DNA from: Ruminococcus flavefaciens
Lineage (GTDB): Bacteria > Bacillota > Clostridia > Oscillospirales > Ruminococcaceae
Length of the DNA stretch: 64,000 nt
NCBI GenBank assembly: GCA_023667045.1
Contig: JAMPAU010000001.1
Location: forward strand, 372,159 to 436,158
Direction of reading: 5' to 3'
Below the pieces are notes generated by a model. The model was not told the DNA's origin and made no database searches. It saw nothing but the letters and a program-made list of their open reading frames with translations. Shown in pieces: positions 25,100-32,978 of this stretch (positions are counted from its first letter, which is position 1; each line of letters opens with the position of its first letter). The position numbers were made by a program, and so were the translations under genes.

Positions 25100-25142
25100 A
25101 AAAAGCCCCCTGCATTTTAATTAATAATTCATAATCATGAAT

Positions 25143-25646
25143 TTATTTCTGCTCCGGAAATGCTCCGGCTGTTGCAAGCGAAGCATTTGAATAGTCCGGA
25201 TTTCCGGTAATTTCTGCTATCACTTCAATATTATCTGGAAATATAATCTCCTGTTCTTCCGAATCAAGTTCAAGCTCCATGACGGCGAGACTGTCCGAAA
25301 ACGGATAAACATCAAGCTCAAAAAGCTGACTGGCATAATCAAAACAGTATCTTGTCTTATTTATCGGCGAATAGTCTTCACGTGCCTGAGCGATAAGGCG
25401 GTTATATTCCGGCTCGTCAATTTCGTATTCCATTTCCTTGCGTGTGACTGCTGTTATAAAAAGTTTTTCCGTGTAGATGTAGCGGACTTTTCCGTTTTCC
25501 GATATTTGCCTTACACGTCTCTGAGCGTTGTTTTCGCCGTTGACGAGATAAGTCTGAATAATATTCAGTTTTCTTTTAACGTCAAGTACGGCGGTATCGG
25601 GCATACGGACAAGGAATTTTCTTTCAATTTCGTATCCTTTAATCAT
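25143..25646 (-). CDS. CYTH-domain phosphohydrolase
   Basis: 167 residues from ATG 25646 (GGAG eight bases upstream). The signature YEIERKFLV opens the protein, followed by the alternating charged strands of the triphosphate tunnel fold (RRVRQ, YTEKLFI, EMEYEIDE, CFDYASQLFELDVYPF). Relatives hydrolyse inorganic triphosphate, thiamine triphosphate or make cAMP; the short single-domain form fits a triphosphatase. It leads the phoH-ybeY-era-recO-mutS2 unit. Confidence 0.85.
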   Translation of the reverse strand: MIKGYEIERKFLVRMPDTAVLDVKRKLNIIQTYLVNGENNAQRRVRQISENGKVRYIYTEKLFITAVTRKEMEYEIDEPEYNRLIAQAREDYSPINKTRYCFDYASQLFELDVYPFSDSLAVMELELDSEEQEIIFPDNIEVIAEITGNPDYSNASLATAGAFPEQK

Positions 25647-25712
25647 ATTCAATTCTCCATAGCTGAAAAAATCTGTAATATCAAAACAGCAATAAAACTC
25701 ACTGTCTAATAT

Positions 25713-25741
25713 ATTATACAATTTTTTTTGAATATTGTCAA
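25713..25741 (-). promoter_or_regulatory. Promoter of the CYTH-phoH-era unit
   Basis: On the minus strand, TTGACA (25741-25736), a 17-bp spacer and TATAAT (25718-25713), a perfect consensus about 70 nt before the CYTH start. The rest of 25742-25987 is AT-rich with no gene seen. Confidence 0.85.
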
Positions 25742-25987
25742 CAAAAAGTTTGTAAAAATTATGTTTAATATTCCTAAAAATTTTTCAGCATAAAAAATAA
25801 ATGAAAAACGTATCATATCATCTGAGAGTACATAATTTTATAACATATTTTTAATTATATTATTTATATATGTATTTATAAAAAGTTTTATGTGTTCAAT
25901 TTTAATAAAACAGATTAAAAATAATCACCAGTTTTTGTTATAAGTATACATTATTTTCAAAATCTGTTATTTTTTTATCGAACCCCC

Positions 25988-26016
25988 TTGAAAATTTTTC
26001 CGTTTTGGAGTATAAT
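25988..26016 (+). promoter_or_regulatory. Promoter of the glyceraldehyde-3-phosphate dehydrogenase gene
   Basis: TTGAAA (25988-25993), a 17-bp spacer and TATAAT (26011-26016), 33 nt before the start codon, with AGGAGG at 26034-26039. Confidence 0.85.
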
Positions 26017-26049
26017 ATAATCATAAATTTATTAGGAGGTAATTTTCCA

Positions 26050-27087
26050 ATGTCAGTTAAAGTTGCTATTAATGGTTTCGGCCGTATCGGTCGTCTTGCA
26101 TTCAGACAGATGTTTGATGCTGAAGGTTATGAGGTAGTTGCAATCAACGACCTTACAAAGCCTTCAATGCTCGCACAGCTCCTCAAGTATGATACTGCTC
26201 AGGGCGGTTACTGCGGTAAAATCGGTGAAAATCTTCACACTGTTACTGCTGATGATGAGGCTGGCACAATCACTGTAGACGGCAAGACTCTCACAATCTA
26301 TGCTAAGGCTAACGCTGCTGAACTCCCTTGGGGTGAAATCGGTGTTGATGTAGTTCTTGAGTGTACAGGTTTCTATGTATCAAAGGCTAAGTCACAGGCT
26401 CATATTGATGCAGGTGCTAAGAAGGTTGTTATTTCTGCTCCGGCAGGCAATGACCTCCCCACTATCGTTTACAGCGTAAATGAGAATACTCTTACTGCTG
26501 AAGACAAGATTATTTCTGCTGCTTCATGCACAACAAACTGCCTCGCTCCTATGGCTAAGGCTCTTAATGAATATGCTCCTATCCAGAGCGGTATCATGTC
26601 AACAATCCACGCTTACACAGGCGACCAGATGATTCTTGACGGTCCTCACAGAAAGGGCGACTTCAGAAGAGCAAGAGCAGGTGCTGCTAACATCGTTCCT
26701 AACTCAACAGGTGCTGCTAAGGCTATCGGTCTCGTTATCCCTGAACTCGCTGGAAAGCTCATCGGTTCTGCTCAGAGAGTTCCTGTTCCTACAGGCTCAA
26801 CAACTATCCTTACTGCTGTTGTTAAGGGTACAGATGTTACTGTTGACGGAATCAACGCTGCTATGAAGGCTGCTGCTTCTGCTTCTTTCGGCTACAATGA
26901 AGACCAGATTGTTTCTTCTGACGTTATCGGCATGAAGTACGGCTCACTCTTTGACGCTACTCAGACAATGGTTTCAAAGATTGCTGACGACCTCTATGAA
27001 GTACAGGTTGTTTCATGGTACGACAATGAAAATTCTTACACATCACAGATGGTAAGAACTATCAAGTATTTCGCTGAACTCGGTTGA
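26050..27087 (+). CDS. gap: Glyceraldehyde-3-phosphate dehydrogenase, type I
   Basis: 345 residues from ATG 26050; the frame is open upstream but AGGAGG fixes this start. NAD-binding [14 protein letters not shown] and the catalytic cysteine in [12 protein letters not shown], with downstream [10 protein letters not shown] and [12 protein letters not shown]. It oxidises glyceraldehyde-3-phosphate in glycolysis. Its codon use is strikingly regular (many GCT, CTC, AAG), unlike the neighbouring genes, as expected for a very highly expressed gene. It is monocistronic, with its own promoter and terminator. Confidence 0.97.
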   Translation: MSVKVAINGFGRIGRLAFRQMFDAEGYEVVAINDLTKPSMLAQLLKYDTAQGGYCGKIGENLHTVTADDEAGTITVDGKTLTIYAKANAAELPWGEIGVDVVLECTGFYVSKAKSQAHIDAGAKKVVISAPAGNDLPTIVYSVNENTLTAEDKIISAASCTTNCLAPMAKALNEYAPIQSGIMSTIHAYTGDQMILDGPHRKGDFRRARAGAANIVPNSTGAAKAIGLVIPELAGKLIGSAQRVPVPTGSTTILTAVVKGTDVTVDGINAAMKAAASASFGYNEDQIVSSDVIGMKYGSLFDATQTMVSKIADDLYEVQVVSWYDNENSYTSQMVRTIKYFAELG

Positions 27088-27112
27088 TTTCATTAATCGG
27101 ACAAGCATTTTT

Positions 27113-27144
27113 AAAGGACGGTTCTCCGGAACTGTCCTTTTTTT
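27113..27144 (+). terminator. Terminator of gap
   Basis: The hairpin AAAGGAC-G-GTTC / GAAC-T-GTCCTTT is followed by a T-run, 25 nt after the stop. Confidence 0.88.
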
Positions 27145-27174
27145 ACATATAAATTCTAACGGAAAGGTGATTCA

Positions 27175-28299
27175 ATGGCAAAAGAAATAACAGCCGGTAA
27201 TCTGAAAAATATCCCCGAAAATGAATATGCCGTCATTGATATTCGTGACAAATCTGCCTTTGAGTACGGACATATAAAAAATTCGCTTAATATCCCCTAC
27301 AATGATATTTTTTCTGCTGAACTCCCTGAAAACAAAAAACTGATAATATGTTGCAGGAGCGGTATAATAAGCAGTGAGGTTGCAGACAGTCTATGCGAAA
27401 AAGGCTATGACGCTTACAATCTCGACGGCGGTTATGTTGAATGGCTCAGAGACAAAATGGAAAACAGAAACATAACGGCAGACGTGGAGCAGAGTTTGCG
27501 GAAAAAATTTAAAAAATCAATATGGTGCAGGTTTACAAAAGCCATAAACGAATACAAGTTAGTCAACCCCAACGACAAAATAGCTGTATGTATTTCCGGC
27601 GGTAAAGATTCCATGCTTATGGCTAAACTCTTTCAGGAACTCAAACGTCATGACAAATTCCCCTTTGAAGTTGAGTTCCTCGTAATGAATCCGGGTTACA
27701 GTCCGGAAAATCTCGAAATAATAAAAAATAATGCTGAATCAATGTCTATTCCGGTACATATATTTGAATCTGATATATTTGAATCGGTTTTTAATATCGA
27801 AAAAAATCCATGCTACATCTGTGCGAGAATGAGGCGTGGCTATCTCTACAGCAAGGCTAAAGAACTCGGCTGTAACAAAATAGCTCTCGGTCATCATTTC
27901 GACGACGTGATAGAAACTATCCTTATGGGTATGCTCTACGGCGGACAGGTTCAGACCATGATGCCGAAACTCCACAGCACCAACTTTGAGGGTATGGAAC
28001 TCATACGCCCATTATATCTCGTCCGTGAATCCGATATAAAACACTGGCGTGACTACAATGATTTGCACTTTATACAGTGTGCGTGCAAGTTCACCGATAC
28101 CTGCACAACCTGCGACCCCGACGGACGCTCTGTATCAAAAAGAATGGAAATTAAAAATCTCATAGCTGAACTCAAAAAAATAAACCCTCAGGTTGAAAAA
28201 AATATCTTCCGGAGCGTTGAAAACGTAAATCTCAATACCATTATAGCTTACAAGGACAATGCAGGAGTGCATAATTTTCTTGATGAATATGATACATAA
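27175..28299 (+). CDS. Rhodanese fused to TtcA-like PP-loop sulfurtransferase
   Basis: 374 residues. Residues 1-95 are a rhodanese domain with the active-site cysteine in IICCRSG. From about 110, a PP-loop ATPase shows VCISGGKDSMLMAKL, a CYICARMRRGYLY cysteine pair, GHHFDDVIETILMG and a later cluster FTDTCTTCDPDG. The second half is of the TtcA/TtuA tRNA 2-thiolation group. The fusion implies that persulfide sulfur is handed from the rhodanese cysteine to the thiolase. RBS AAAGGTG. The exact tRNA target is unknown. Confidence 0.85.
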   Translation: MAKEITAGNLKNIPENEYAVIDIRDKSAFEYGHIKNSLNIPYNDIFSAELPENKKLIICCRSGIISSEVADSLCEKGYDAYNLDGGYVEWLRDKMENRNITADVEQSLRKKFKKSIWCRFTKAINEYKLVNPNDKIAVCISGGKDSMLMAKLFQELKRHDKFPFEVEFLVMNPGYSPENLEIIKNNAESMSIPVHIFESDIFESVFNIEKNPCYICARMRRGYLYSKAKELGCNKIALGHHFDDVIETILMGMLYGGQVQTMMPKLHSTNFEGMELIRPLYLVRESDIKHWRDYNDLHFIQCACKFTDTCTTCDPDGRSVSKRMEIKNLIAELKKINPQVEKNIFRSVENVNLNTIIAYKDNAGVHNFLDEYDT

Positions 28300-28378
28300 A
28301 TTTCCATAAATATTATCTGTCTGACGTGTCATAATACTATCACGGCATCAACAATTATTTCAAAGGAGATTTTTAATC

Positions 28379-28585
28379 ATGAGCAACAATAACAACAACA
28401 GCAATAATAACGGCGGTATGACACAGAAGGGCAGAGAGGCTCTCGAAAGATTCAAGGTTGAGTCTGCCAACGAGCTTGGCATTCACCTCAAGGACGGCTA
28501 CAACGGCGACCTTACTTCAAGAGAAGCAGGCTCAATCGGCGGAAACATGGTCAAGAAAATGATTGACTCTTACAAGAAGCAGTAA
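28379..28585 (+). CDS. Alpha/beta-type small acid-soluble spore protein
   Basis: 68 residues. An Asn-rich head is followed by the two conserved SASP motifs: ALERFKVESANELGI, which includes the site cut by the germination protease, and LTSREAGSIGGNMVKKMI. These proteins coat DNA in spores. A strong RBS (AAGGAG) precedes the ATG. Its presence, with spo0A, says the lineage makes or recently made spores. It is monocistronic with its own terminator. Confidence 0.92.
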   Translation: MSNNNNNSNNNGGMTQKGREALERFKVESANELGIHLKDGYNGDLTSREAGSIGGNMVKKMIDSYKKQ

Positions 28586-28611
28586 TCAGACCGCTGACCA
28601 TATAAAAACAC

Positions 28612-28643
28612 AAAGTCCGGAAATAATTGTTTCCGGACTTTTT
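28612..28643 (+). terminator. Terminator of the spore protein gene
   Basis: The stem AAAGTCCGGAAA / TTTCCGGACTTT with a six-base loop is followed by further T residues. Confidence 0.88.
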
Positions 28644-28656
28644 ATAATTACAGAAA

Positions 28657-29184
28657 TTACGGACACCACCATGTTGCAACATCACAAGCTGATTGATATA
28701 TATCTATGTCACCATGAATATTCCATATCCAGAATGTAAATATATCAATATATTCCTTACTTCTATCATATAGGCGTAAAATGAATACTCCGTCACTGGG
28801 TTCAATGTCATATTCTTTCAAATCATCTTCTGTATAGTTCCGGAATTTTATATCTTCATTAGGTTCAGGAAAACTCACGGAAAAAGTATAGTCATTTCCT
28901 ATAATTCCAAATGTAAACAGACGTTCATCTGATGAAGAAAATTCCAGTCCAACAGACGGACGGATATAATAATTTTTTTTAAGCTCAAGATTTTCAGTAT
29001 ATATCCTCATGGTTCTGCCGTCACAATATGACTTGATAACCTCTTCATCTAAATATATTTCTTTTTGCAGTGCTTCCATAATATCAAACCGGATTTTTTT
29101 GTTTTCGCTGTCGGTAAATGAAAAATCACAGTAAGGTGTATGGAATAAAGAAACATCTTTTTCAATAGTTTCAAGTTCAGTCAT
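28657..29184 (-). CDS. Unknown soluble protein next to degV
   Basis: 175 residues, acidic, rich in Tyr, Phe and Trp, with no signal peptide (FTFWIWNIHGDIDIY near the end). No known domain is recognised. It overlaps the 3' end of the degV gene by eight bases, so the two are translated together. In composition it resembles the unknown genes within the polyamine unit. Function unknown. Confidence 0.6.
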   Translation of the reverse strand: MTELETIEKDVSLFHTPYCDFSFTDSENKKIRFDIMEALQKEIYLDEEVIKSYCDGRTMRIYTENLELKKNYYIRPSVGLEFSSSDERLFTFGIIGNDYTFSVSFPEPNEDIKFRNYTEDDLKEYDIEPSDGVFILRLYDRSKEYIDIFTFWIWNIHGDIDIYQSACDVATWWCP

Positions 29185-30055
29185 TTACTTTTCCTTTTCT
29201 GCGTATAAGCACAGCCACCAAATCACAGCCGATATTTGAGGCAACCGCCGCACCTATCGGGTTAAACATCTCGGCTTTACGACCCACTCTCTTAGAAAGT
29301 TCCTTTTCCACTTCCTTTGCAAGAGTAGTGTCACGTCCGTGTATTATTATGTAAGGTGTCTGTGGTGTCATACGCTTTTCCACACAGTCAACAAGTTTAG
29401 AGACTATATTTTTTTCACCTCTTATCTTGTCAACAGTCTTTGTGCCGTTGTCAGCAAACTCAATAATCGGTTTAAGTCCAAGTACTTCCCCAGCAAAAGC
29501 CGTAACCGCTGATATTCTGCCGGATTTGCGTGCGTATTTCAGACTATACGGCACTGCATAAATCGCACATACATTGAACCAGTCCTCAAGGTATGCGACA
29601 ACTTCCTCAGCGGTCGCACCACGGCGGATTTTTTTGACAGCCTCCATAATCGGATAACCGTAAAAAATCGTGTAGCACCTTGAATCAAGATTGAATATTC
29701 TTATTTTTCCCTCAGCTTCGGGAGTATTTTCAAAGAAATCATTTTTTCCGAGAATCGAGTTGTTATAAGTACCCGACCCTTGACTGTTGATTGAAACGGA
29801 AATAATATCCGTATAGCCCTGTTCGTAAAGTTCACTGTAAGTTTCTTCAAAGGTCACCGGAGGAATCTGTGAGTGTTTCGGGATTTCGTCAGTATGCGAC
29901 ATCATCTCATAGACTTCTTCAGTAGACTTATCAAAGATTTCCCTAAAACTCTCTCCGCCGAGCGTGAGAGTAAAAGGGAGTACTTTTATTCCCAGTTCGT
30001 CAATAGTTTTCCTGTCAAGGTCACAGCAGGAATCTGTCAGAATAGCTATTTTCAT
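29177..30055 (-). CDS. DegV-family fatty-acid-binding protein
   Basis: 292 residues from ATG 30055, chosen because AAAGGAG is nine bases upstream. It begins KIAILTDSCCDLD, with the conserved TSQIPP-type segment as HSQIPPVTFEETY and ISVSINSQGSGTYN. DegV/FakB proteins bind a fatty acid for phosphorylation by FakA; no fakA is in the window. It lies 13 nt downstream of trmL. Confidence 0.88.
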   Translation of the reverse strand: MKIAILTDSCCDLDRKTIDELGIKVLPFTLTLGGESFREIFDKSTEEVYEMMSHTDEIPKHSQIPPVTFEETYSELYEQGYTDIISVSINSQGSGTYNNSILGKNDFFENTPEAEGKIRIFNLDSRCYTIFYGYPIMEAVKKIRRGATAEEVVAYLEDWFNVCAIYAVPYSLKYARKSGRISAVTAFAGEVLGLKPIIEFADNGTKTVDKIRGEKNIVSKLVDCVEKRMTPQTPYIIIHGRDTTLAKEVEKELSKRVGRKAEMFNPIGAAVASNIGCDLVAVLIRRKGKVND

Positions 30056-30068
30056 TGGCATTGCTCCT

Positions 30069-30566
30069 TTACCATTCGTATTTTGTAAGCTTACCCTCAC
30101 GAGCAAGGTCGGGGTAGTCCCATTGTCTCAGAACCTCATACACTGCTATGGCGACGGAATTTGAAAGATTAAGACTTCTAAGTTCATTACGCATGGGTAT
30201 TCTCGCACAGGTATCCGGATTTTCGTGCAGTAGTTTTTCCGGCAGACCAGCGTCTTCACGTCCGAAAACCAGATAGGCGTTGTCTGGATAGCTGACATCG
30301 CTGTGGACTTTTTTACCCTTTGTCGTAAAATAAAAAAAATTTCCGTCCGGATTTCTTTCAAAAAAATCTGTCAGATTATCGTAATAAGTTATATCGAGCT
30401 TGTTCCAGTAGTCAAGACCAGCACGTTTGAGATGTTTGTCGGAAACTTCAAAACCGAGCGGTCGCACAAGGTGTAGCTTTGCACCGGTAACCGCACAGGT
30501 TCGGGAAATATTCCCTGTATTCTGCGGTATCTGAGGCTCAACGAGTACTATGTTAAGATTATGCAT
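30069..30566 (-). CDS. trmL: tRNA (cytidine/uridine-34-2'-O)-methyltransferase TrmL
   Basis: 165 residues, a minimal SpoU (SPOUT) methyltransferase. Motif 1 is PQIPQNTGNISRTCAVTGA, motif 2 is LVFGREDAGLPE and motif 3 is MRNELRSLNLSNSVAIAVYE. It methylates the wobble position of tRNA-Leu. It is cotranscribed with degV. Confidence 0.93.
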   Translation of the reverse strand: MHNLNIVLVEPQIPQNTGNISRTCAVTGAKLHLVRPLGFEVSDKHLKRAGLDYWNKLDITYYDNLTDFFERNPDGNFFYFTTKGKKVHSDVSYPDNAYLVFGREDAGLPEKLLHENPDTCARIPMRNELRSLNLSNSVAIAVYEVLRQWDYPDLAREGKLTKYEW

Positions 30567-30580
30567 TTTGTTTCACCGTG

Positions 30581-30676
30581 TATAATATAGAATTTACGGC
30601 AGAAAATAAAACCGGAAGCAATTCCGTAAATCCGGCTGACCGTCAGCCGTAATGGCGGTCTTTCAGGGAGATAATC
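30581..30676 (+). promoter_or_regulatory. Structured 5' region of a small gene
   Basis: After TATAAT at 30581-30586 comes TTTACGG...CCGTAAA and then the hairpin CGGCTGA-CCG-TCAGCCG. The two consecutive stems before the ribosome binding site suggest a folded leader, with no T-run after them. The -35 is weak. Confidence 0.35.
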
Positions 30677-30850
30677 ATGAATATGAAATCAATTGCAAAA
30701 GGTGCAGTGACCGGAGCAATAGCAGGTTTCACGTGCTATGCTCTCAGTTCAACTTCACCCATGAAAAAATACAGCATTAAGAAAGACGCAGGAAAAACTT
30801 TAAAGTCTGCCGGTCGTCTTCTCGACGATATAAAATCGGTTCTTATGTAG
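30677..30850 (+). CDS. Small YtxH-like protein
   Basis: 57 residues, MNMKSIAKGAVTGAIAGFTC... ending LLDDIKSVLM. The Gly/Ala-rich N-terminal half could be a membrane-associated helix, and the Lys-rich second half looks amphipathic; this recalls small YtxH-like envelope proteins. RBS GGGAG precedes ATG 30677. Its last eight bases overlap the converging ruvX gene. Function unknown. Confidence 0.65.
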   Translation: MNMKSIAKGAVTGAIAGFTCYALSSTSPMKKYSIKKDAGKTLKSAGRLLDDIKSVLM

Positions 30851-31274
30851 GGGAAATACCCTTGTTGCGACGGTAGCCTAAATAGCTTTCAAGGATTATA
30901 GTGGCGGCTACAGCGTCAACTACCGACTTGCGTTTTTTTCCTCTTGTGTTGGTGACGTTAAGAATATTATGTGCCGATACAGTCGTACAACGCTCGTCCC
31001 ATAAAGTAACGGGACAGTCAACAAGCTCCGAGAGCTTTTCCGAAAAGAGACGGCATTTTTCGGCTCTCTCGCCTATAGTGCCGTTCATATTTTTCGGATA
31101 GCCTACTACTATTTCCTCTGCCCGCTGTTCTTTCGCAAGAATGGCGGTTTTTTCTATACATCTCTCGAAATCCTTTTCAGATATTACACATACCGGACTT
31201 GCAAGCATTTCAGCCTTACCGCATACCGCTATGCCTGTTCTTGAATCTCCGAAATCAACTGACATTATAATCAT
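30843..31274 (-). CDS. yqgF: Putative pre-16S rRNA nuclease / Holliday junction resolvase YqgF
   Basis: 143 residues. RNase H-like fold with the first acidic residue in MSVDFGDSRTGIAV, IVVGYPKNMNGTIGERAEKC in the middle, the WDERCTT motif, and the last acidic residue in VDAVAATIILESYL. Proposed roles are Holliday junction cleavage and 16S rRNA 5' processing. It is seven bases downstream of pyrD and last in that unit. Confidence 0.92.
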   Translation of the reverse strand: MIIMSVDFGDSRTGIAVCGKAEMLASPVCVISEKDFERCIEKTAILAKEQRAEEIVVGYPKNMNGTIGERAEKCRLFSEKLSELVDCPVTLWDERCTTVSAHNILNVTNTRGKKRKSVVDAVAATIILESYLGYRRNKGISPT

Positions 31275-31280
31275 GATACA

Positions 31281-32192
31281 TCACCAAGGCTTTACCGTGC
31301 CAATAATGTCACGGACGGAAGAAATATTCTTGCTGTCAAGAAAATCGTTCATTTCGTCAATAATTCTTACAGGTGCATAAGGGTCTGTGAATATCGCCGC
31401 ACCCACCTGTACGGCACTTGCACCAGCCATCATGAGTTCTATAGCGTCACGACCGCTTGAAACTCCTCCCATGCCAATTACCGGAATCTTAACGGCGTTT
31501 GCAACCTGCCATACCATACGCACAGCTATCGGGAAAATCGCCGGACCGCTCATACCGCCGACATTATTCTTAAGAATAGGTCTTCCTGTGTTAATATCAA
31601 TACGCATTCCAAGCAGTGTATTTATAAGCGAAACCGCATCTGCTCCGGCATCTTCAACAGATTTTGCAATATCGGCTATGCTTGTGACATTCGGGGAAAG
31701 TTTAACAACAAGCGGTTTTGTAGTAGCTTTTCTTACGTTCTTTACGACCTCAGAAGCCATTTCACAGCTTGTCCCGAATGCCGCACCGCCCTGTTTTACA
31801 TTCGGACAGGATATGTTAAGTTCAATCATATGAACGTCCGTACTTTCGAGTTTTTCCGCAACCTGTACGCACTCGTCAACTGTAGAGCCGGCGATGTTTG
31901 CGAGAATGACAGTATTCTTTTCAAGCAGGTTCGGAAGTTCCTTGCTTATAAAGTGGTCAATACCGGGATTCTGCAAACCTACCGAATTAAGCATACCGGA
32001 CGGCGTTTCAGCGATTCGGGGGGCGAGATTTCCGGTACGTCGGTGCAGAGTAGTACCTTTGGTAGCGATACCGCCTAATTTTTCAAGCGGAAAGAGTTCC
32101 TCATATTCTCTGCCATAACCGAAAACGCCCGAAGCCGGAATTACAGGATTCTTAAAATCAATACCGCATATATTTACAGATAAATCAGCCAT
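31281..32192 (-). CDS. pyrD: Dihydroorotate dehydrogenase B, catalytic subunit
   Basis: 303 residues. FMN-binding TIM barrel: IPASGVFGYG at the start, MIELNISCPNVKQGG with the catalytic cysteine (SCPN), and the phosphate site VIGMGGVSSGRDAIEL. With PyrK it oxidises dihydroorotate using NAD+ in pyrimidine synthesis. Its first base is the last base of pyrK. Confidence 0.95.
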   Translation of the reverse strand: MADLSVNICGIDFKNPVIPASGVFGYGREYEELFPLEKLGGIATKGTTLHRRTGNLAPRIAETPSGMLNSVGLQNPGIDHFISKELPNLLEKNTVILANIAGSTVDECVQVAEKLESTDVHMIELNISCPNVKQGGAAFGTSCEMASEVVKNVRKATTKPLVVKLSPNVTSIADIAKSVEDAGADAVSLINTLLGMRIDINTGRPILKNNVGGMSGPAIFPIAVRMVWQVANAVKIPVIGMGGVSSGRDAIELMMAGASAVQVGAAIFTDPYAPVRIIDEMNDFLDSKNISSVRDIIGTVKPW

Positions 32193-32962
32193 TACCAGAG
32201 TACCTCCTCAGCATTGAATACAGGACCGTCCTTGCAGACGTGTGCAAAATATTCCTTGTCGTTTCTTACTGTACGGCACGCACAGCCCAGACAAGCACCT
32301 ATTCCGCAAGCCATACGTTCTTCCAGTGAAATCTCACAAAAGATATTATTTTCCTTACAGATTCCGGCAATGCATTTAATCATGGGCATAGGTCCGCAAG
32401 CATAGACAGCATCTATACTGCCATTGCTGACGATTTCCGAAAAAGGCTGAGTAACAAAACCGTGTATGCCCAGTGAGCCGTCGTCGGTGCAGAGAATAGT
32501 TTCAGCACCTGTCTTTTTAAAGTCTTCCTGTAAAATAACAGCGTCGGCACTGCGGAAACCAGTTATAACAGTAGCTTTTTCCTTGTAAAATTCAGCAAGT
32601 GGCAACATCGGGGGCGTACCTATTCCACCGCCTATCAGAACGACTTTTTTAAACTCCGGATTCAGTGTAAAGCCGTGTCCGAGAGGTGCGAGCATATCAA
32701 TAACATCGCCCTCATTAAGACGTGAGATTTCGGCTGTTCCCTCTCCCCTCACCTCAAATACTATACGGAGAGTACCTTTTTCCCTGTCTATTCCGCATAT
32801 TGAGACAGGTCGGCGGAGAGTAAAACTGCCTGTGCGTATGTGTACAAACTGTCCGGAGGAAGCGACTTCTGCCACTTCCGGACACTTAACCGTGAAGCTG
32901 TATATCTCACGGGCTATCGTCTTTTTCTTTAATATCAAGTATTTTCCTTGTGTGTATTTCAT
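32192..32962 (-). CDS. pyrK: Dihydroorotate dehydrogenase B, electron transfer subunit
   Basis: 256 residues. FAD domain with RRPVSICGIDRE, NAD domain with VLIGGGIGTPPML and YACGPMPMIKC, and a C-terminal 2Fe-2S cluster in EERMACGIGACLGCACRT plus a last cysteine in HVCKDGPVF. It passes electrons from PyrD to NAD+. RBS AAGGAG. No other pyrimidine genes are in the window. Confidence 0.95.
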   Translation of the reverse strand: MKYTQGKYLILKKKTIAREIYSFTVKCPEVAEVASSGQFVHIRTGSFTLRRPVSICGIDREKGTLRIVFEVRGEGTAEISRLNEGDVIDMLAPLGHGFTLNPEFKKVVLIGGGIGTPPMLPLAEFYKEKATVITGFRSADAVILQEDFKKTGAETILCTDDGSLGIHGFVTQPFSEIVSNGSIDAVYACGPMPMIKCIAGICKENNIFCEISLEERMACGIGACLGCACRTVRNDKEYFAHVCKDGPVFNAEEVLW

Positions 32963-32978
32963 TTCTGCTCCTTAATAA

